This document shows positions 33,582-41,740 of a stretch of 64,000 bases of DNA, one piece after another (within the stretch, counting starts at the first letter, position 1; each line of letters opens with the position of its first letter). The notes under the pieces were generated by a model, which saw nothing but the letters and a program-made list of their open reading frames with translations, ran no database searches and had not been told where the DNA came from. Location of the stretch: assembly GCA_017396845.1 (NCBI GenBank), contig JAFQKQ010000010.1, positions 1 through 64,000 on the forward strand. The letters run 5' to 3'. Both the position numbers and the translations under genes were made by a program. The DNA is from Clostridia bacterium. GTDB taxonomy: Bacteria > Bacillota > Clostridia > Christensenellales > Aristaeellaceae.

Positions 33582-35911
33582 GTTTCATCCACCTTATGCT
33601 TTACGCGGTCGCTCTCTTCGGCGCGCTTGGCGTTATTCCACTTATCCATGGTGCCCACCAGGTAGCCGGTGATGCGGCGGATGCGCTCAAACTGTATGCT
33701 GCCCTCGGTGCGTCCGCAGTTGGGGCAGGTGTCGCCGATGATGCCGTTATATCCGCACACGGGATCGCGGTCGACGGGATGGTTGATGGAGCCGTAGCCG
33801 ATGCCGCTTTCCTTCATCACGCGAACGATCTTCTCAAAGGCTTCCAGGTTCTGCGTCGGGTCGCCGTCGAGCTCGACATAGGAAATGTGGCCCGCGTTCG
33901 TAAGCTCGTGATAGGGGGCTTCCAGACGGATTTTCTTCGCTGCGCCGATGGGGAAGTATACCGGAATATGGAAGGAGTTCGTGTAATATTCGCGGTCGGT
34001 AACGCCGGGGATTATGCCGTACTTTTCGCGGTCCAGGCGCACGAAGCGGCCGGAAAGACCTTCTGCGGGCGTTGCCAGCAGCGTGAAATTCAAGCCGTGC
34101 TTCTTGGCGATTTCATCGATGCGGTGGCGCATATGGGCGATGATTTCAAGACCCATGTTCTGTGCGCGGACGCTTTCGCCGTGATGCTCGCCGATCAGGC
34201 ACTTGAGCGTTTCGGCAAGACCGATAAAGCCGATGGACAGCGTGCCGTGCTTGAGCACCTCGCGAACCTCGTCCTCCCAGTCCAACTTATCGGAATCGAT
34301 CCAAACGCCCTGTCCCATCAGGAAGGGGAAGTTGCGCACGCGTTTTTTGCACTGAATTTCAAAGCGCTCAAGCAGCTGATCCGCCGCGAGATCCACCATG
34401 CGGTTTAACTCGGAGAAGAACATGTCGATGTTCTTATTGGCGTTGATGGCGATGCGCGGAAGGTTGATGGAGGTGAAGGACAGATTTCCGCGGCCGTTGG
34501 AGATTTCGCGGGTGGGGTCATACAGGTTGCCGATGACGCGCGTGCGGCAGCCCATGTAGGAAATTTCGGTCTCGGGATGGCCGGGCTTGTAATATCTGAG
34601 GTTAAAGGGCGCATCCTGGAACGAGAAGTTCGGGAACAAGCGCTTGGCGCTTACGCGGATGGCGAGCTTGAAAAGATCATAGTTCTTATCTTCGGGATTG
34701 TAGTTTACGCCTTCCTTTACGCGGAAAATCTGGATGGGGAAAATCGGCGTTTCGCCGCCGCCCAGACCCGCCTCGGTGGCGAGCAGCAGGTTTCTTACGG
34801 TCATGCGTCCCTCGGGAGACATATCCATGCCGTAGTTGATCGAGGAGAAGGGAACCTGCGCGCCGGCGCGGGAGTTCATGGTATTCAGGTTGTGAACCAG
34901 TGCTTCCATCGCCTGATAGGTGGCGCGGTCGGTCTCCTGAACGGCTTTCTTGTGGGAGAAGGCCTGAACGGTATCGATTTCTTCATCGGTAAGACTCAGC
35001 CGCTTCAGCGCTTCCTTTTCAACGGCCATATACTCCTCCGTCATTTCGAGGGAGGGGCATACGCCCTTTTCATCCAGCGCTTCCATGCAGGCCTTTACGA
35101 ACTCCTGCGCGTTCTCCATATCCTTCTTAAGCTCCAGTGCGCGCACCATATTCTGCATATAGCGCTTTTTGAAGGTCTTCTTTACGCCTTCCGCCATGGA
35201 GTAATCGAAGTTCACGATGGACTGTCCGCCGTGCTGATCGTTCTGGTTGGCCTGAATGGCGATGCAGGCGAGCGCAGAATAGCTGGCGATGTCGTTGGGC
35301 TCGCGGAGAACGCCGTGACCGGTGGAGAAGCCGTTGTGGAACAGGGACAGAAGGTCGATCTGCGTGCAGGTGGTGGTGAGGGTATAGAAATCCATATCGT
35401 GAATATGGATGTCGCCTTCATTGTGTGCGTTGGCATGATCGGGCTTCAAAACGAACATGGTGTTGAACTGCTTTGCGCCCTCGGAGCCGTATTTCAGCAT
35501 TGCGCCCATGGCGGTATCGCCGTTGATGTTGGCGTTTTCGCGCTTGATATCGCTGTCGCGTGCGGCTTTGAAGGTGATATCGTCGTAAATGCGCATGAGA
35601 CGCGTATTCATCTGGCGCACGCGGGAACGCTCGGCGCGGTAGAGTATATAGCTCTTCGCCGTACGGACATAGCCGTTATCGATCAGAACGCGTTCTACTA
35701 CGTCCTGAACCTCTTCTACGGTCGGCACGCCGATGTTCTCATCCGCGAGGAGGCGGGAGATAACCTGACGTGCGAGCGCTTCCGCTACTGCGCGGTTTTT
35801 GGCGCTGCCGGATGCGGCGAAGGCCTTCTGAATGGCGTCGGCAATCTTCGTCTGGTTGAATTCGACCTTGCGGCCGTCGCGCTTGATAATATTGTCAATC
35901 ATGGGAAACAT
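33575..35911 (-). CDS. nrdD: Anaerobic ribonucleoside-triphosphate reductase
   Basis: Class III ribonucleotide reductase that makes deoxynucleoside triphosphates under anaerobic conditions. The 778-residue protein begins with an ATP-cone (NIIKRDGRKVEFNQTKI, about 4-95) for allosteric control. The catalytic barrel includes DIHIHDMDFYTLTTTC and TCTQIDLLSLF. Near the C-terminus a zinc site has CGYNG and CPNCGR, followed by the glycyl radical loop RRITGYLVG. The start is ATG 35911 or 35902; AGGAG lies 4-12 bases upstream of the two. Together with nrdG it forms one operon behind a promoter with possible NrdR boxes. Confidence 0.97.
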   Translation of the reverse strand: MFPMIDNIIKRDGRKVEFNQTKIADAIQKAFAASGSAKNRAVAEALARQVISRLLADENIGVPTVEEVQDVVERVLIDNGYVRTAKSYILYRAERSRVRQMNTRLMRIYDDITFKAARDSDIKRENANINGDTAMGAMLKYGSEGAKQFNTMFVLKPDHANAHNEGDIHIHDMDFYTLTTTCTQIDLLSLFHNGFSTGHGVLREPNDIASYSALACIAIQANQNDQHGGQSIVNFDYSMAEGVKKTFKKRYMQNMVRALELKKDMENAQEFVKACMEALDEKGVCPSLEMTEEYMAVEKEALKRLSLTDEEIDTVQAFSHKKAVQETDRATYQAMEALVHNLNTMNSRAGAQVPFSSINYGMDMSPEGRMTVRNLLLATEAGLGGGETPIFPIQIFRVKEGVNYNPEDKNYDLFKLAIRVSAKRLFPNFSFQDAPFNLRYYKPGHPETEISYMGCRTRVIGNLYDPTREISNGRGNLSFTSINLPRIAINANKNIDMFFSELNRMVDLAADQLLERFEIQCKKRVRNFPFLMGQGVWIDSDKLDWEDEVREVLKHGTLSIGFIGLAETLKCLIGEHHGESVRAQNMGLEIIAHMRHRIDEIAKKHGLNFTLLATPAEGLSGRFVRLDREKYGIIPGVTDREYYTNSFHIPVYFPIGAAKKIRLEAPYHELTNAGHISYVELDGDPTQNLEAFEKIVRVMKESGIGYGSINHPVDRDPVCGYNGIIGDTCPNCGRTEGSIQFERIRRITGYLVGTMDKWNNAKRAEESDRVKHKVDETC

Positions 35912-35965
35912 ATACTCCTATTTCTATATGATTGGTCCTATAAGAATAATATACGACTGACCTCG

Positions 35966-36015
35966 ACACCGTATATATTGTATCACGATTCGCCTTCAAA
36001 TACAATATGTGGTGC
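35966..36015 (-). promoter_or_regulatory. Candidate pair of NrdR boxes over the nrdD promoter
   Basis: Two AT-rich 16-mers, 35966-35981 and 36000-36015, resemble the NrdR box ACACWATATATWGTGT (about 13 and 12 of 16 matches). The first covers the -10 box and the second the -35 box. The gap of 18 bp is slightly wider than the usual 15-16. NrdR is the general repressor of ribonucleotide reductase genes; its gene is not in the window. Confidence 0.5.
35977..36005 (-). promoter_or_regulatory. Promoter of nrdDG
   Basis: On the minus strand TTGTAT (36005-36000), 17 bp, TACAAT (35982-35977), about 65 bp before the start codon. Confidence 0.65.
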
Positions 36016-36375
36016 GCGGCAGCCGAAACTCTTTATCTGCCGGCGCCTGCAGGGCGTCGGACGACGGTTGCCCATCCAGTGGGAACAGCTTCCATTATAG
36101 GTGACTTTACATTCGAAATCAAGAGGAATCAAACGCTTTTATGTGAAAAAAACGACGAAAAAATGTGATGCTTATGTCATGGAATTCCTTGGAATTGACT
36201 CTTGACAGATAGATTTTGTCAGCTTTCGACAAAGAAATACGCATCGAAGGCGGTTTTTGGCGTTAAGCGAACGCCCCTTTAAATTTTGTATAAACGGCGT
36301 TTTACAGCCTTTTTTATGCATGCGACGAAGAAAAACATCCGAATGATAAAAGTTACCGGGGGTGTTTCAGATAGT
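36016..36375. other. 360 bp without a supportable gene
   Basis: Short frames only. A TTGACA at 36203-36208 has no matching -10 box. TGACA and TGTCA around 36204-36221 form a weak inverted repeat. Nothing else was seen. Confidence 0.5.
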
Positions 36376-37218
36376 TCAGACTTTCTTAAAAAATGCGGCG
36401 GCGATAGCGCCCGGGCCGGCATGCGTTCCGATAATGCTTCCGATGATTGTTGTATCAGGCGCTTCTCCTTTTTCGCTGAACAGAGATTCGCTGTCGCGGA
36501 TGTATTTCATAAGGAGCGCGTCGGATATGCCTGTATAGCCCAGAAGCACCGGCATATTGAAATCTACGCCGCCCGTCTTTTCGATTTCCTGTACAAGCAG
36601 ATTGTTTCCGTGCTTTGAACCCCTTGCCTTTCCGAGAATGCGGATTTCGCCCTGCACCATCGAAATCACGGGCTTGATTCCCAAAAGTCCTCCCGCAAAT
36701 GCCGCCGTTTTTGATATTCTGCCGCCTTTTTTCAGATACTCAAGCGTATCCAGAAGCGCAATGATCACCAGGCGTTTTTTCACGCTGTCTAAAATAGCTT
36801 TGATTTCCCATGCTTCCATGCCGGACTTGGCCAGGCCCAGCGCATACTCGGCCAGTATTCCGCAGCCGATGGAGACGGATTCGCTGTCGACGATGTATAT
36901 ATCCTTATAGTCCTTCGCCGCGATATTCGCGCTCTGGTTGGTGCCTGAAAAGGAGGAGCCCACCGTAATGACAACGGCCTGACCGCCCTCGCGCTGAACG
37001 CTTGAAAATACTTTGGAAAACGCGTCGGGCGAGGCCTGACTGGTCTTTGGAAGCACATCCGATTCGATGAGCATTTCATAGAATTTCTGTTTGCTTAATG
37101 TGACTTCGTCGATGTATTCCGTATCTGCGAATGTCAGCGTCAAGGGAACGGAGGCGATTTGCTTTCGTAGGGATACGGGCATATCGCACGAGGAATCGGT
37201 AATGATCCGGGTTTGCAT
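36376..37218 (-). CDS. DegV family fatty-acid-binding protein
   Basis: DegV/FakB proteins hold a fatty acid for phosphorylation by FakA. The 280-residue protein has the N-terminal IITDSSCDMP strand-loop, PKTSQASPDAF near residue 58-68, VGSSFSGTNQSAN for carboxylate binding and the late THAGPGAIAAAFF, all typical. FakA is not in the window. The RBS AGGAG is 10 bases before the ATG. It is transcribed alone from a consensus promoter flanked by two dyads, so its expression appears tightly regulated. Confidence 0.92.
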   Translation of the reverse strand: MQTRIITDSSCDMPVSLRKQIASVPLTLTFADTEYIDEVTLSKQKFYEMLIESDVLPKTSQASPDAFSKVFSSVQREGGQAVVITVGSSFSGTNQSANIAAKDYKDIYIVDSESVSIGCGILAEYALGLAKSGMEAWEIKAILDSVKKRLVIIALLDTLEYLKKGGRISKTAAFAGGLLGIKPVISMVQGEIRILGKARGSKHGNNLLVQEIEKTGGVDFNMPVLLGYTGISDALLMKYIRDSESLFSEKGEAPDTTIIGSIIGTHAGPGAIAAAFFKKV

Positions 37219-37271
37219 ATTCGTTCATCTCCTGAATTGCGTTTTTTGGCCGACGGCATTGCCGTCGATTA

Positions 37272-37291
37272 AAAGTTGAAAGATCAACTTT
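37272..37291. promoter_or_regulatory. Dyad A: operator-like palindrome after the degV promoter
   Basis: AAAGTTGA-AAGA-TCAACTTT, a perfect 8-bp inverted repeat. In the minus direction it begins 3 bp after the -10 box and should cover the transcription start. Confidence 0.6.
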
Positions 37292-37294
37292 ATG

Positions 37295-37323
37295 ATTATA
37301 TATCATAGAAGTTGAAATGTCAA
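37295..37323 (-). promoter_or_regulatory. Consensus promoter of the degV gene
   Basis: On the minus strand TTGACA (37323-37318), 17 bp, TATAAT (37300-37295), a perfect match to the sigma-A consensus. Confidence 0.85.
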
Positions 37324-37324
37324 C
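37311..37324. promoter_or_regulatory. Dyad B: second operator-like palindrome over the -35 box
   Basis: GTTGA-AATG-TCAAC, the same core as dyad A (GTTGA-N4-TCAAC). It contains the -35 hexamer of the degV promoter. Confidence 0.6.
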
Positions 37325-37429
37325 AAGTGATGTGCATATGAACCGCACAAAAGCATATATAGAAAATGCTTGACAAAAATCACTCTATGATGCAAAATGG
37401 ATTTCGGACCTTCCGAAGGAGGTATGAGA

Positions 37430-38740
37430 ATGAATCAGGGTGAAGCGAGAATCGTCGCGTATTCCGAAAAAGGGCTGAATATGTGCGCCGCGGCGGCGCG
37501 TATATCGACGTTTGAAGGCTGCGCATTCAAGGCGCTATCGCGCGGAGACGGCGGCGAAAAGGATATAAAGCTGATCGGAAAGGTGCTCTCGTCGGGGCAT
37601 AAGACCATCATCGAGCACCAGATGTTTACCATCGCCTTTAATGACGTAAGCGTGCTTGCGGAGCAGAGCCTGATTGAATTCCGCCTCGCATCGTACACGG
37701 TGAAATCAAGAAGGTACGTAAATTTCTCGGGAGCCGGGTATATCATTCCCGCAGGGCTTTCCGGGGCTGCGGAAGAAGAATTCCGCAGAAATATGGACGG
37801 GAAGTTTGAAGCGTATAAAAAGCTTCTTGACCTTGGAATTTCCCGCGAGGACGCAAGATTTGTTTTGCCCTACTGCTTCAGAAGCAATTTCTTTATGACG
37901 CTCAACGCCCGCGAGCTTGCGCATGTGATTGCGGCGATGCGCTACGGGCGCTTAAAACGATATCCGGAGCTTGTAAGGCTTGGAGAAATGCTGAATCAGC
38001 AGATGAACGAGATCCTGCCGGGCACCGCTGATATCGAAAAGCCCGCTTTTTCGCGCGTAAATACGGATGACAGCGAAGGAACGCTCGAAATGCCGCATAG
38101 AGCGGTTACTGAGGCGGCGCTTTTCGGTGCGCCTTCGGATGCCGAAGGGATTCTGAATGCGGCGCTTGACGCAACCAACCGCTTTACGGGCGATGACAAA
38201 CTGAAAAAGCTCGTGAAGGACGCGCGTCCAAGAGAGCTGGAGCTTTTGAATTACGCATTCATGATCAAAAATGTGTCTCTCTCCTGCGTTACGCATTTCG
38301 CCCGCCACCGCATGCAGTCTCTGATCGTACCGGATGTGGAAAGGGCGCTTTTCAAGGGAGCGTACGTGCTTCCCAAGACGATTATGGAAAACGCTGAGGC
38401 GCTGATCATTTATGAAAATGCCTTCCGCGAGAACTATGAAAGCGCATGCCGCATTAGAAGCATGGGCGTTGGAAACGACGTGCTTGCCTACTACGCGCTC
38501 AGCGGAAACACCGTGGACATTCTTTTATCCATGAACGCCAGAGAGCTTCTGCATTTTCTAAAGCTTCGTACCTGCACAAGGGCGCAGTGGGAGATAAGGG
38601 AATCGGCAAACGAAATGCTGATGCTCTTGATGGAAGATTTCAGCGCTCTGTTTAAATATTTCGGCCCCAGCTGCGCGGTGAACGGCTTTTGCCCGGAGGG
38701 GCGGCTGAGCTGCGGAAGAATACAAAAGACGGGAGAATGA
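37430..38740 (+). CDS. thyX: Double-length ThyX-like (FAD-dependent thymidylate synthase) protein
   Basis: ThyX makes dTMP from dUMP using FAD and methylene-tetrahydrofolate. Normal ThyX is about 220-260 residues and a homotetramer; this protein is 436 residues with two ThyX-like halves. Half 1 (about 1-220) has SSGHKTIIEHQMFTIAF and EFRLASYTVKSRRYV, where the usual RHRxxSxxxxSxR motif has lost RH. Half 2 (about 221-436) has HFARHRMQSLIVPDV, keeping RHR and Ser but losing the S-x-RY end, plus MNARELLHFLKLRTCTRAQWEIRESA, the canonical substrate region. ATG 37430 follows AAGGAGG by 7 bases. An upstream TTGACA (37370) has no clear -10 box. The next gene starts 4 bp after the stop. Activity is likely but not certain. 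Confidence 0.85.
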   Translation: MNQGEARIVAYSEKGLNMCAAAARISTFEGCAFKALSRGDGGEKDIKLIGKVLSSGHKTIIEHQMFTIAFNDVSVLAEQSLIEFRLASYTVKSRRYVNFSGAGYIIPAGLSGAAEEEFRRNMDGKFEAYKKLLDLGISREDARFVLPYCFRSNFFMTLNARELAHVIAAMRYGRLKRYPELVRLGEMLNQQMNEILPGTADIEKPAFSRVNTDDSEGTLEMPHRAVTEAALFGAPSDAEGILNAALDATNRFTGDDKLKKLVKDARPRELELLNYAFMIKNVSLSCVTHFARHRMQSLIVPDVERALFKGAYVLPKTIMENAEALIIYENAFRENYESACRIRSMGVGNDVLAYYALSGNTVDILLSMNARELLHFLKLRTCTRAQWEIRESANEMLMLLMEDFSALFKYFGPSCAVNGFCPEGRLSCGRIQKTGE

Positions 38741-38744
38741 TTGT

Positions 38745-39488
38745 ATGGACAGAAAGCCTGTCATCGGCGTAACGCCTTATCGCCGCAAGACCGAACCGTT
38801 TGATCTGTATGTGCCGGAAGGCATTGTAAAGGCGGTTGAACGTCTGGGCGGAGAAGTATTTTTAATCGATTATGACAATATTCGTCTGTATGAGCTGATC
38901 GGCATGATCGTGCAGCTGGACGGCGTGATTTTTGCCGGCGGCGTGGACGTTGCGCCCTTCTATTTCGGACAGGATAAAAGCCCTGCCTGCGGCGAAATCG
39001 ACGAGAAGCGGGACAGGGTCGAGCTGAATATGTTCCCGCTTTTGAGAACGCGGGGAATACCGATTCTCGGCATATGCCGCGGCTGTCAGGTGATCAATGT
39101 TGCCTTCGGCGGCACGCTGATTCAGGATATTCCGGAGAAGTTCGGCTTTTCTCACCGCCAGGATGATGCAAACGGTAAGTTCTTCCACGATATCGATATC
39201 AAGGAAGGAACGAACCTTTATAAGATCATGGGTGAAAAGACCCTGCTCACCAACAGCTATCACCACCAGGCGGTGGACGAATTGGGCGAGGGGCTGATCG
39301 CAAACGCGTGGTCGAAGGACGGCCTGATCGAGGGTATTGAAGCGTCTGAACCCGGCCAGTTCGTATTGGGCGTTCAGTGGCATCCCGAATCCACCATCGA
39401 CGATGACGAACACTCCATGAAGGTGTTCGGGGCATTTATGGATGAAGTGAATTTCCTGATGTCGATTCCCTGCCACCATCACGACTGA
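38745..39488 (+). CDS. Gamma-glutamyl-gamma-aminobutyrate hydrolase family (class I glutamine amidotransferase-like)
   Basis: Peptidase C26 type hydrolase that cleaves gamma-glutamyl bonds. The 247-residue protein has the nucleophile elbow LGICRGCQVINVAFGG (Cys near residue 107), FAGGVDVAPFYFG near the oxyanion region, and the catalytic His/Glu in VQWHPESTID. PuuD-like enzymes act in polyamine breakdown, but no other puu gene is here. It is co-transcribed with the ThyX-like gene and ends at a strong terminator. The C-terminus has a His-rich end (PCHHHD), possibly metal-binding. Confidence 0.9.
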   Translation: MDRKPVIGVTPYRRKTEPFDLYVPEGIVKAVERLGGEVFLIDYDNIRLYELIGMIVQLDGVIFAGGVDVAPFYFGQDKSPACGEIDEKRDRVELNMFPLLRTRGIPILGICRGCQVINVAFGGTLIQDIPEKFGFSHRQDDANGKFFHDIDIKEGTNLYKIMGEKTLLTNSYHHQAVDELGEGLIANAWSKDGLIEGIEASEPGQFVLGVQWHPESTIDDDEHSMKVFGAFMDEVNFLMSIPCHHHD

Positions 39489-39493
39489 TATAT

Positions 39494-39541
39494 AAAAAGA
39501 ATCCGCCCGGCGGGAAATCCCCGTTCGGGCGGATTCTTTTT
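39494..39541. terminator. Bidirectional terminator between convergent genes
   Basis: A 16-bp perfect stem (39494-39509 with 39526-39541) with A and T runs on its two sides. It serves the amidotransferase gene (plus) and the M20 peptidase (minus), whose stop codon lies inside it. Confidence 0.88.
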
Positions 39542-40676
39542 ATGCAAGATATGATAAAACTGCGTTCAGCGCAATTTTCTGCCCCGTCAAAAGGGAATCG
39601 GTTCTGATCCATTCGCCCCTCGTGTGCGCGCCGCCGCCTTCGATTGCGCCGATGGTCACGCCGGGGACGCCCTGACTCAGCGCGGCGTTTGCGTCCGTAG
39701 AGCCGGAGGCCTCCGCGACGTCGTTTCCGGTATATCGGTTCATGATGCGTTTCATTCGGTTTGTGAGATCGCACAGCGCATTCTCGTCTACATCTCCCGT
39801 ACATGGGCGCATTCCAAGCACTTCAACCGATATATTTACGCCCTCCGCGCGGAAGCCCTCTATGACTGCCTGAAAGAAATCGTCCATTTCCCGAAGGCAT
39901 TCGCGGTTTTCCGAGCGATATTCATATAACACCGAGCATTCGCCTGCGATGCTGTTTACCGTCGTTCCGCCTTCGATCACGCCTACGTTGTAGGTGGTCT
40001 TCGCTTTATTGGGCGGCGTTTTTTGATAAAGTCTTGTAATGATTTGAGCCATTTGTTCAATTGCGTTTGTATTTCCGAAATCCCCGTAGGAATGGCCGCC
40101 CTCGGCATGCACCGTGATCTTCATCCGAACGGAGCCCACAGCTTTGTTTACCACTTCCGTAAGTCCGCCGTCGATGGAGATCATCTCTTTTACGCGTCCC
40201 CGGAAGTCGTTCATAATCTGCAGGCTGCCCTTGAGATTTCCAAGTCCTTCCTCGCACGCGTTCGCTGCAATCAGTACGCCCGTATCCGATGAAAGGCGGT
40301 TTTCCGAAACGTATTTCGCCGCCATCAGAAGCGCCGTGAGATTTGCCGTGTCGTCTCCGATTCCGGGCGCGTACAGACAGCCGTCCTTTTCCGTTACTTC
40401 AAAATTTTCGGTATCGGGAAACACCACGTCCGTATGCGCCATGATGACCGCAATCGGGTTGTTCTCCGTAATCCCGATGGGAAATAATACGTTTTTCGCG
40501 GGATCGATATATACGCCCTGAGCGCCGTTAGAAATGAGCCAGTCCCTTACAAATGCCGCCCGCCGATCCTCGTAATGAGAGGGCGCAGGAATCGCTGCTA
40601 ACGCCTTTAAAAGCGATATTGCCTCGCCTCGCCTGTCCTCGCACCATTTCTCCTGAATAGCCGTTAAAAACTCCAT
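39540..40676 (-). CDS. M20 family metallopeptidase
   Basis: Di-zinc exopeptidase/deacylase of the M20/ArgE/DapE/CPG2 group, 378 residues, cytoplasmic. Metal ligands are seen in VIMAHTDVVFPD (His and Asp), the bridging Asp in APGIGDDTANL, and the EE pair in ANACEEGLGN. A dimerisation domain (about 180-295) contains EGGHSYGDFGN. The last ligand is the His in GGGAHTRGEWI. The start ATG 40676 is 8 bases from GGAGG (40685-40689); ATGs further upstream overlap the RBS. Substrate not identifiable; aminoacylase or tripeptidase T-like are the options. Confidence 0.9.
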   Translation of the reverse strand: MEFLTAIQEKWCEDRRGEAISLLKALAAIPAPSHYEDRRAAFVRDWLISNGAQGVYIDPAKNVLFPIGITENNPIAVIMAHTDVVFPDTENFEVTEKDGCLYAPGIGDDTANLTALLMAAKYVSENRLSSDTGVLIAANACEEGLGNLKGSLQIMNDFRGRVKEMISIDGGLTEVVNKAVGSVRMKITVHAEGGHSYGDFGNTNAIEQMAQIITRLYQKTPPNKAKTTYNVGVIEGGTTVNSIAGECSVLYEYRSENRECLREMDDFFQAVIEGFRAEGVNISVEVLGMRPCTGDVDENALCDLTNRMKRIMNRYTGNDVAEASGSTDANAALSQGVPGVTIGAIEGGGAHTRGEWIRTDSLLTGQKIALNAVLSYLA

Positions 40677-40698
40677 CCCCATCGCCTCCGTTTCACGT

Positions 40699-40727
40699 AT
40701 CATAAACCGTGCGGCGGCGGAAGTCAA
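40699..40727 (-). promoter_or_regulatory. Promoter of the M20 peptidase gene
   Basis: On the minus strand TTGACT (40727-40722), 17 bp, TATGAT (40704-40699). Confidence 0.6.
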
Positions 40728-40769
40728 GGGGATGGAGTCTTTGGATATTATAAATCTGCAATAAAAGGC

Positions 40770-41699
40770 TTATTTAAACCGGCTCAGCCCTACCAGATCT
40801 ACGCCGATTCTGTGGAGCAGCCGAATATTCAGATCCAGCGTTTCTCCGGTAAAGCCGATATCGCGCAGATGCTCAAAGCTCGTATGGCTTTCGAATGTAA
40901 AGCTGTGCTCGTATTCGATATCGTCCAGCGCGCGGATCACGTCTCTCCAATTGATAAAGCCGAACAGCGGGGGAATGTGGTCGTCGTCCATGCCGGCGTT
41001 ATCGTCGATATGCAGGCATTTGAGCCGCTTTCCGATCATGGTGATGTTTTTATACTGGTCTGCGTATTTCAAAAGCTCCGGTCGGTTCGCGCCCTTATAG
41101 TTGTTGCTGTTGCAGGTAAGATTTCCGTGCCCCGTATCCCAGCAGATGCCCACCAGGGGATCCTTGAAGCTGTCGACGAAATCAATCAGCGCTTCCGTCC
41201 TGCAATAGGGCAGATGCTCGTTTACCGGCCATACGTTTTCGATGGCGATGCCTACGCCGTATTTATGGCTCAGCTCCTGAAGCGGCGCGAAGAATTCGCG
41301 GTTGAATGTGAATACGTCCTGATTGGAGCCGTATTGCTTGGGATCGGGTATGGCGTGATAAACCATCCACGGAATTCCGAGCATATGGCAGCCGATGATC
41401 GAGCGCCTGTCCAGCTCCCACAAAAGCTCCTTGTCGTGCGCACAGGTGAAAATGGGGCAGGGCGCATGCGCCTGATTAAACCTTGCGCCGTGCTTTGCCG
41501 CCGCATCGCCTGCGGAAGCCACCCATTTTTCCCATTCATTCCCGACCATAGGCGAACGGGGATCATAGAACCAGTCCAGAAAGTTGAAATCGAGGTATTC
41601 AAAGCCGTTTTTGGCGATGCGGCTTACCTGATCAGCGATGGGAATGATGTAGTTTTTGTCAAATGTCAGATGAATGGACGTGGATACCGGATATGCCAT
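40770..41699 (-). CDS. Sugar phosphate isomerase/epimerase family protein
   Basis: A 309-residue TIM-barrel protein of the xylose isomerase-like superfamily. Metal-binding residues are visible as the Glu in GIAIENVWPVNEHLPY, Asp/His in ICWDTGHGNL, and His in CLHIDDN followed by GMDDDHIPP. The late Glu is in FTFESHTS. The gene is last in the sugar uptake operon, 41 bp after the second permease, and so likely processes the imported sugar or its phosphate. Distinct in sequence from the family member at 25084. Substrate unknown. Confidence 0.87.
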   Translation of the reverse strand: MAYPVSTSIHLTFDKNYIIPIADQVSRIAKNGFEYLDFNFLDWFYDPRSPMVGNEWEKWVASAGDAAAKHGARFNQAHAPCPIFTCAHDKELLWELDRRSIIGCHMLGIPWMVYHAIPDPKQYGSNQDVFTFNREFFAPLQELSHKYGVGIAIENVWPVNEHLPYCRTEALIDFVDSFKDPLVGICWDTGHGNLTCNSNNYKGANRPELLKYADQYKNITMIGKRLKCLHIDDNAGMDDDHIPPLFGFINWRDVIRALDDIEYEHSFTFESHTSFEHLRDIGFTGETLDLNIRLLHRIGVDLVGLSRFK

Positions 41700-41740
41700 A
41701 GTATCAATTCCTTTCCGATATGTAGTTTTGCTTTGCCGTA

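Noticed and set aside
34577..36100. 507-codon open frame on the plus strand opposite nrdD
   Set aside because: Lies entirely over the strongly supported nrdD and its promoter; composition is that of an antisense shadow.
36203..36231. Promoter starting at TTGACA 36203
   Set aside because: No acceptable -10 box at 16-18 bp and no gene downstream on the plus strand.
37370..37398. Promoter of the ThyX-like gene
   Set aside because: TTGACA at 37370 is good, but only CAAAAT stands at the right distance, so it was not listed as a feature.
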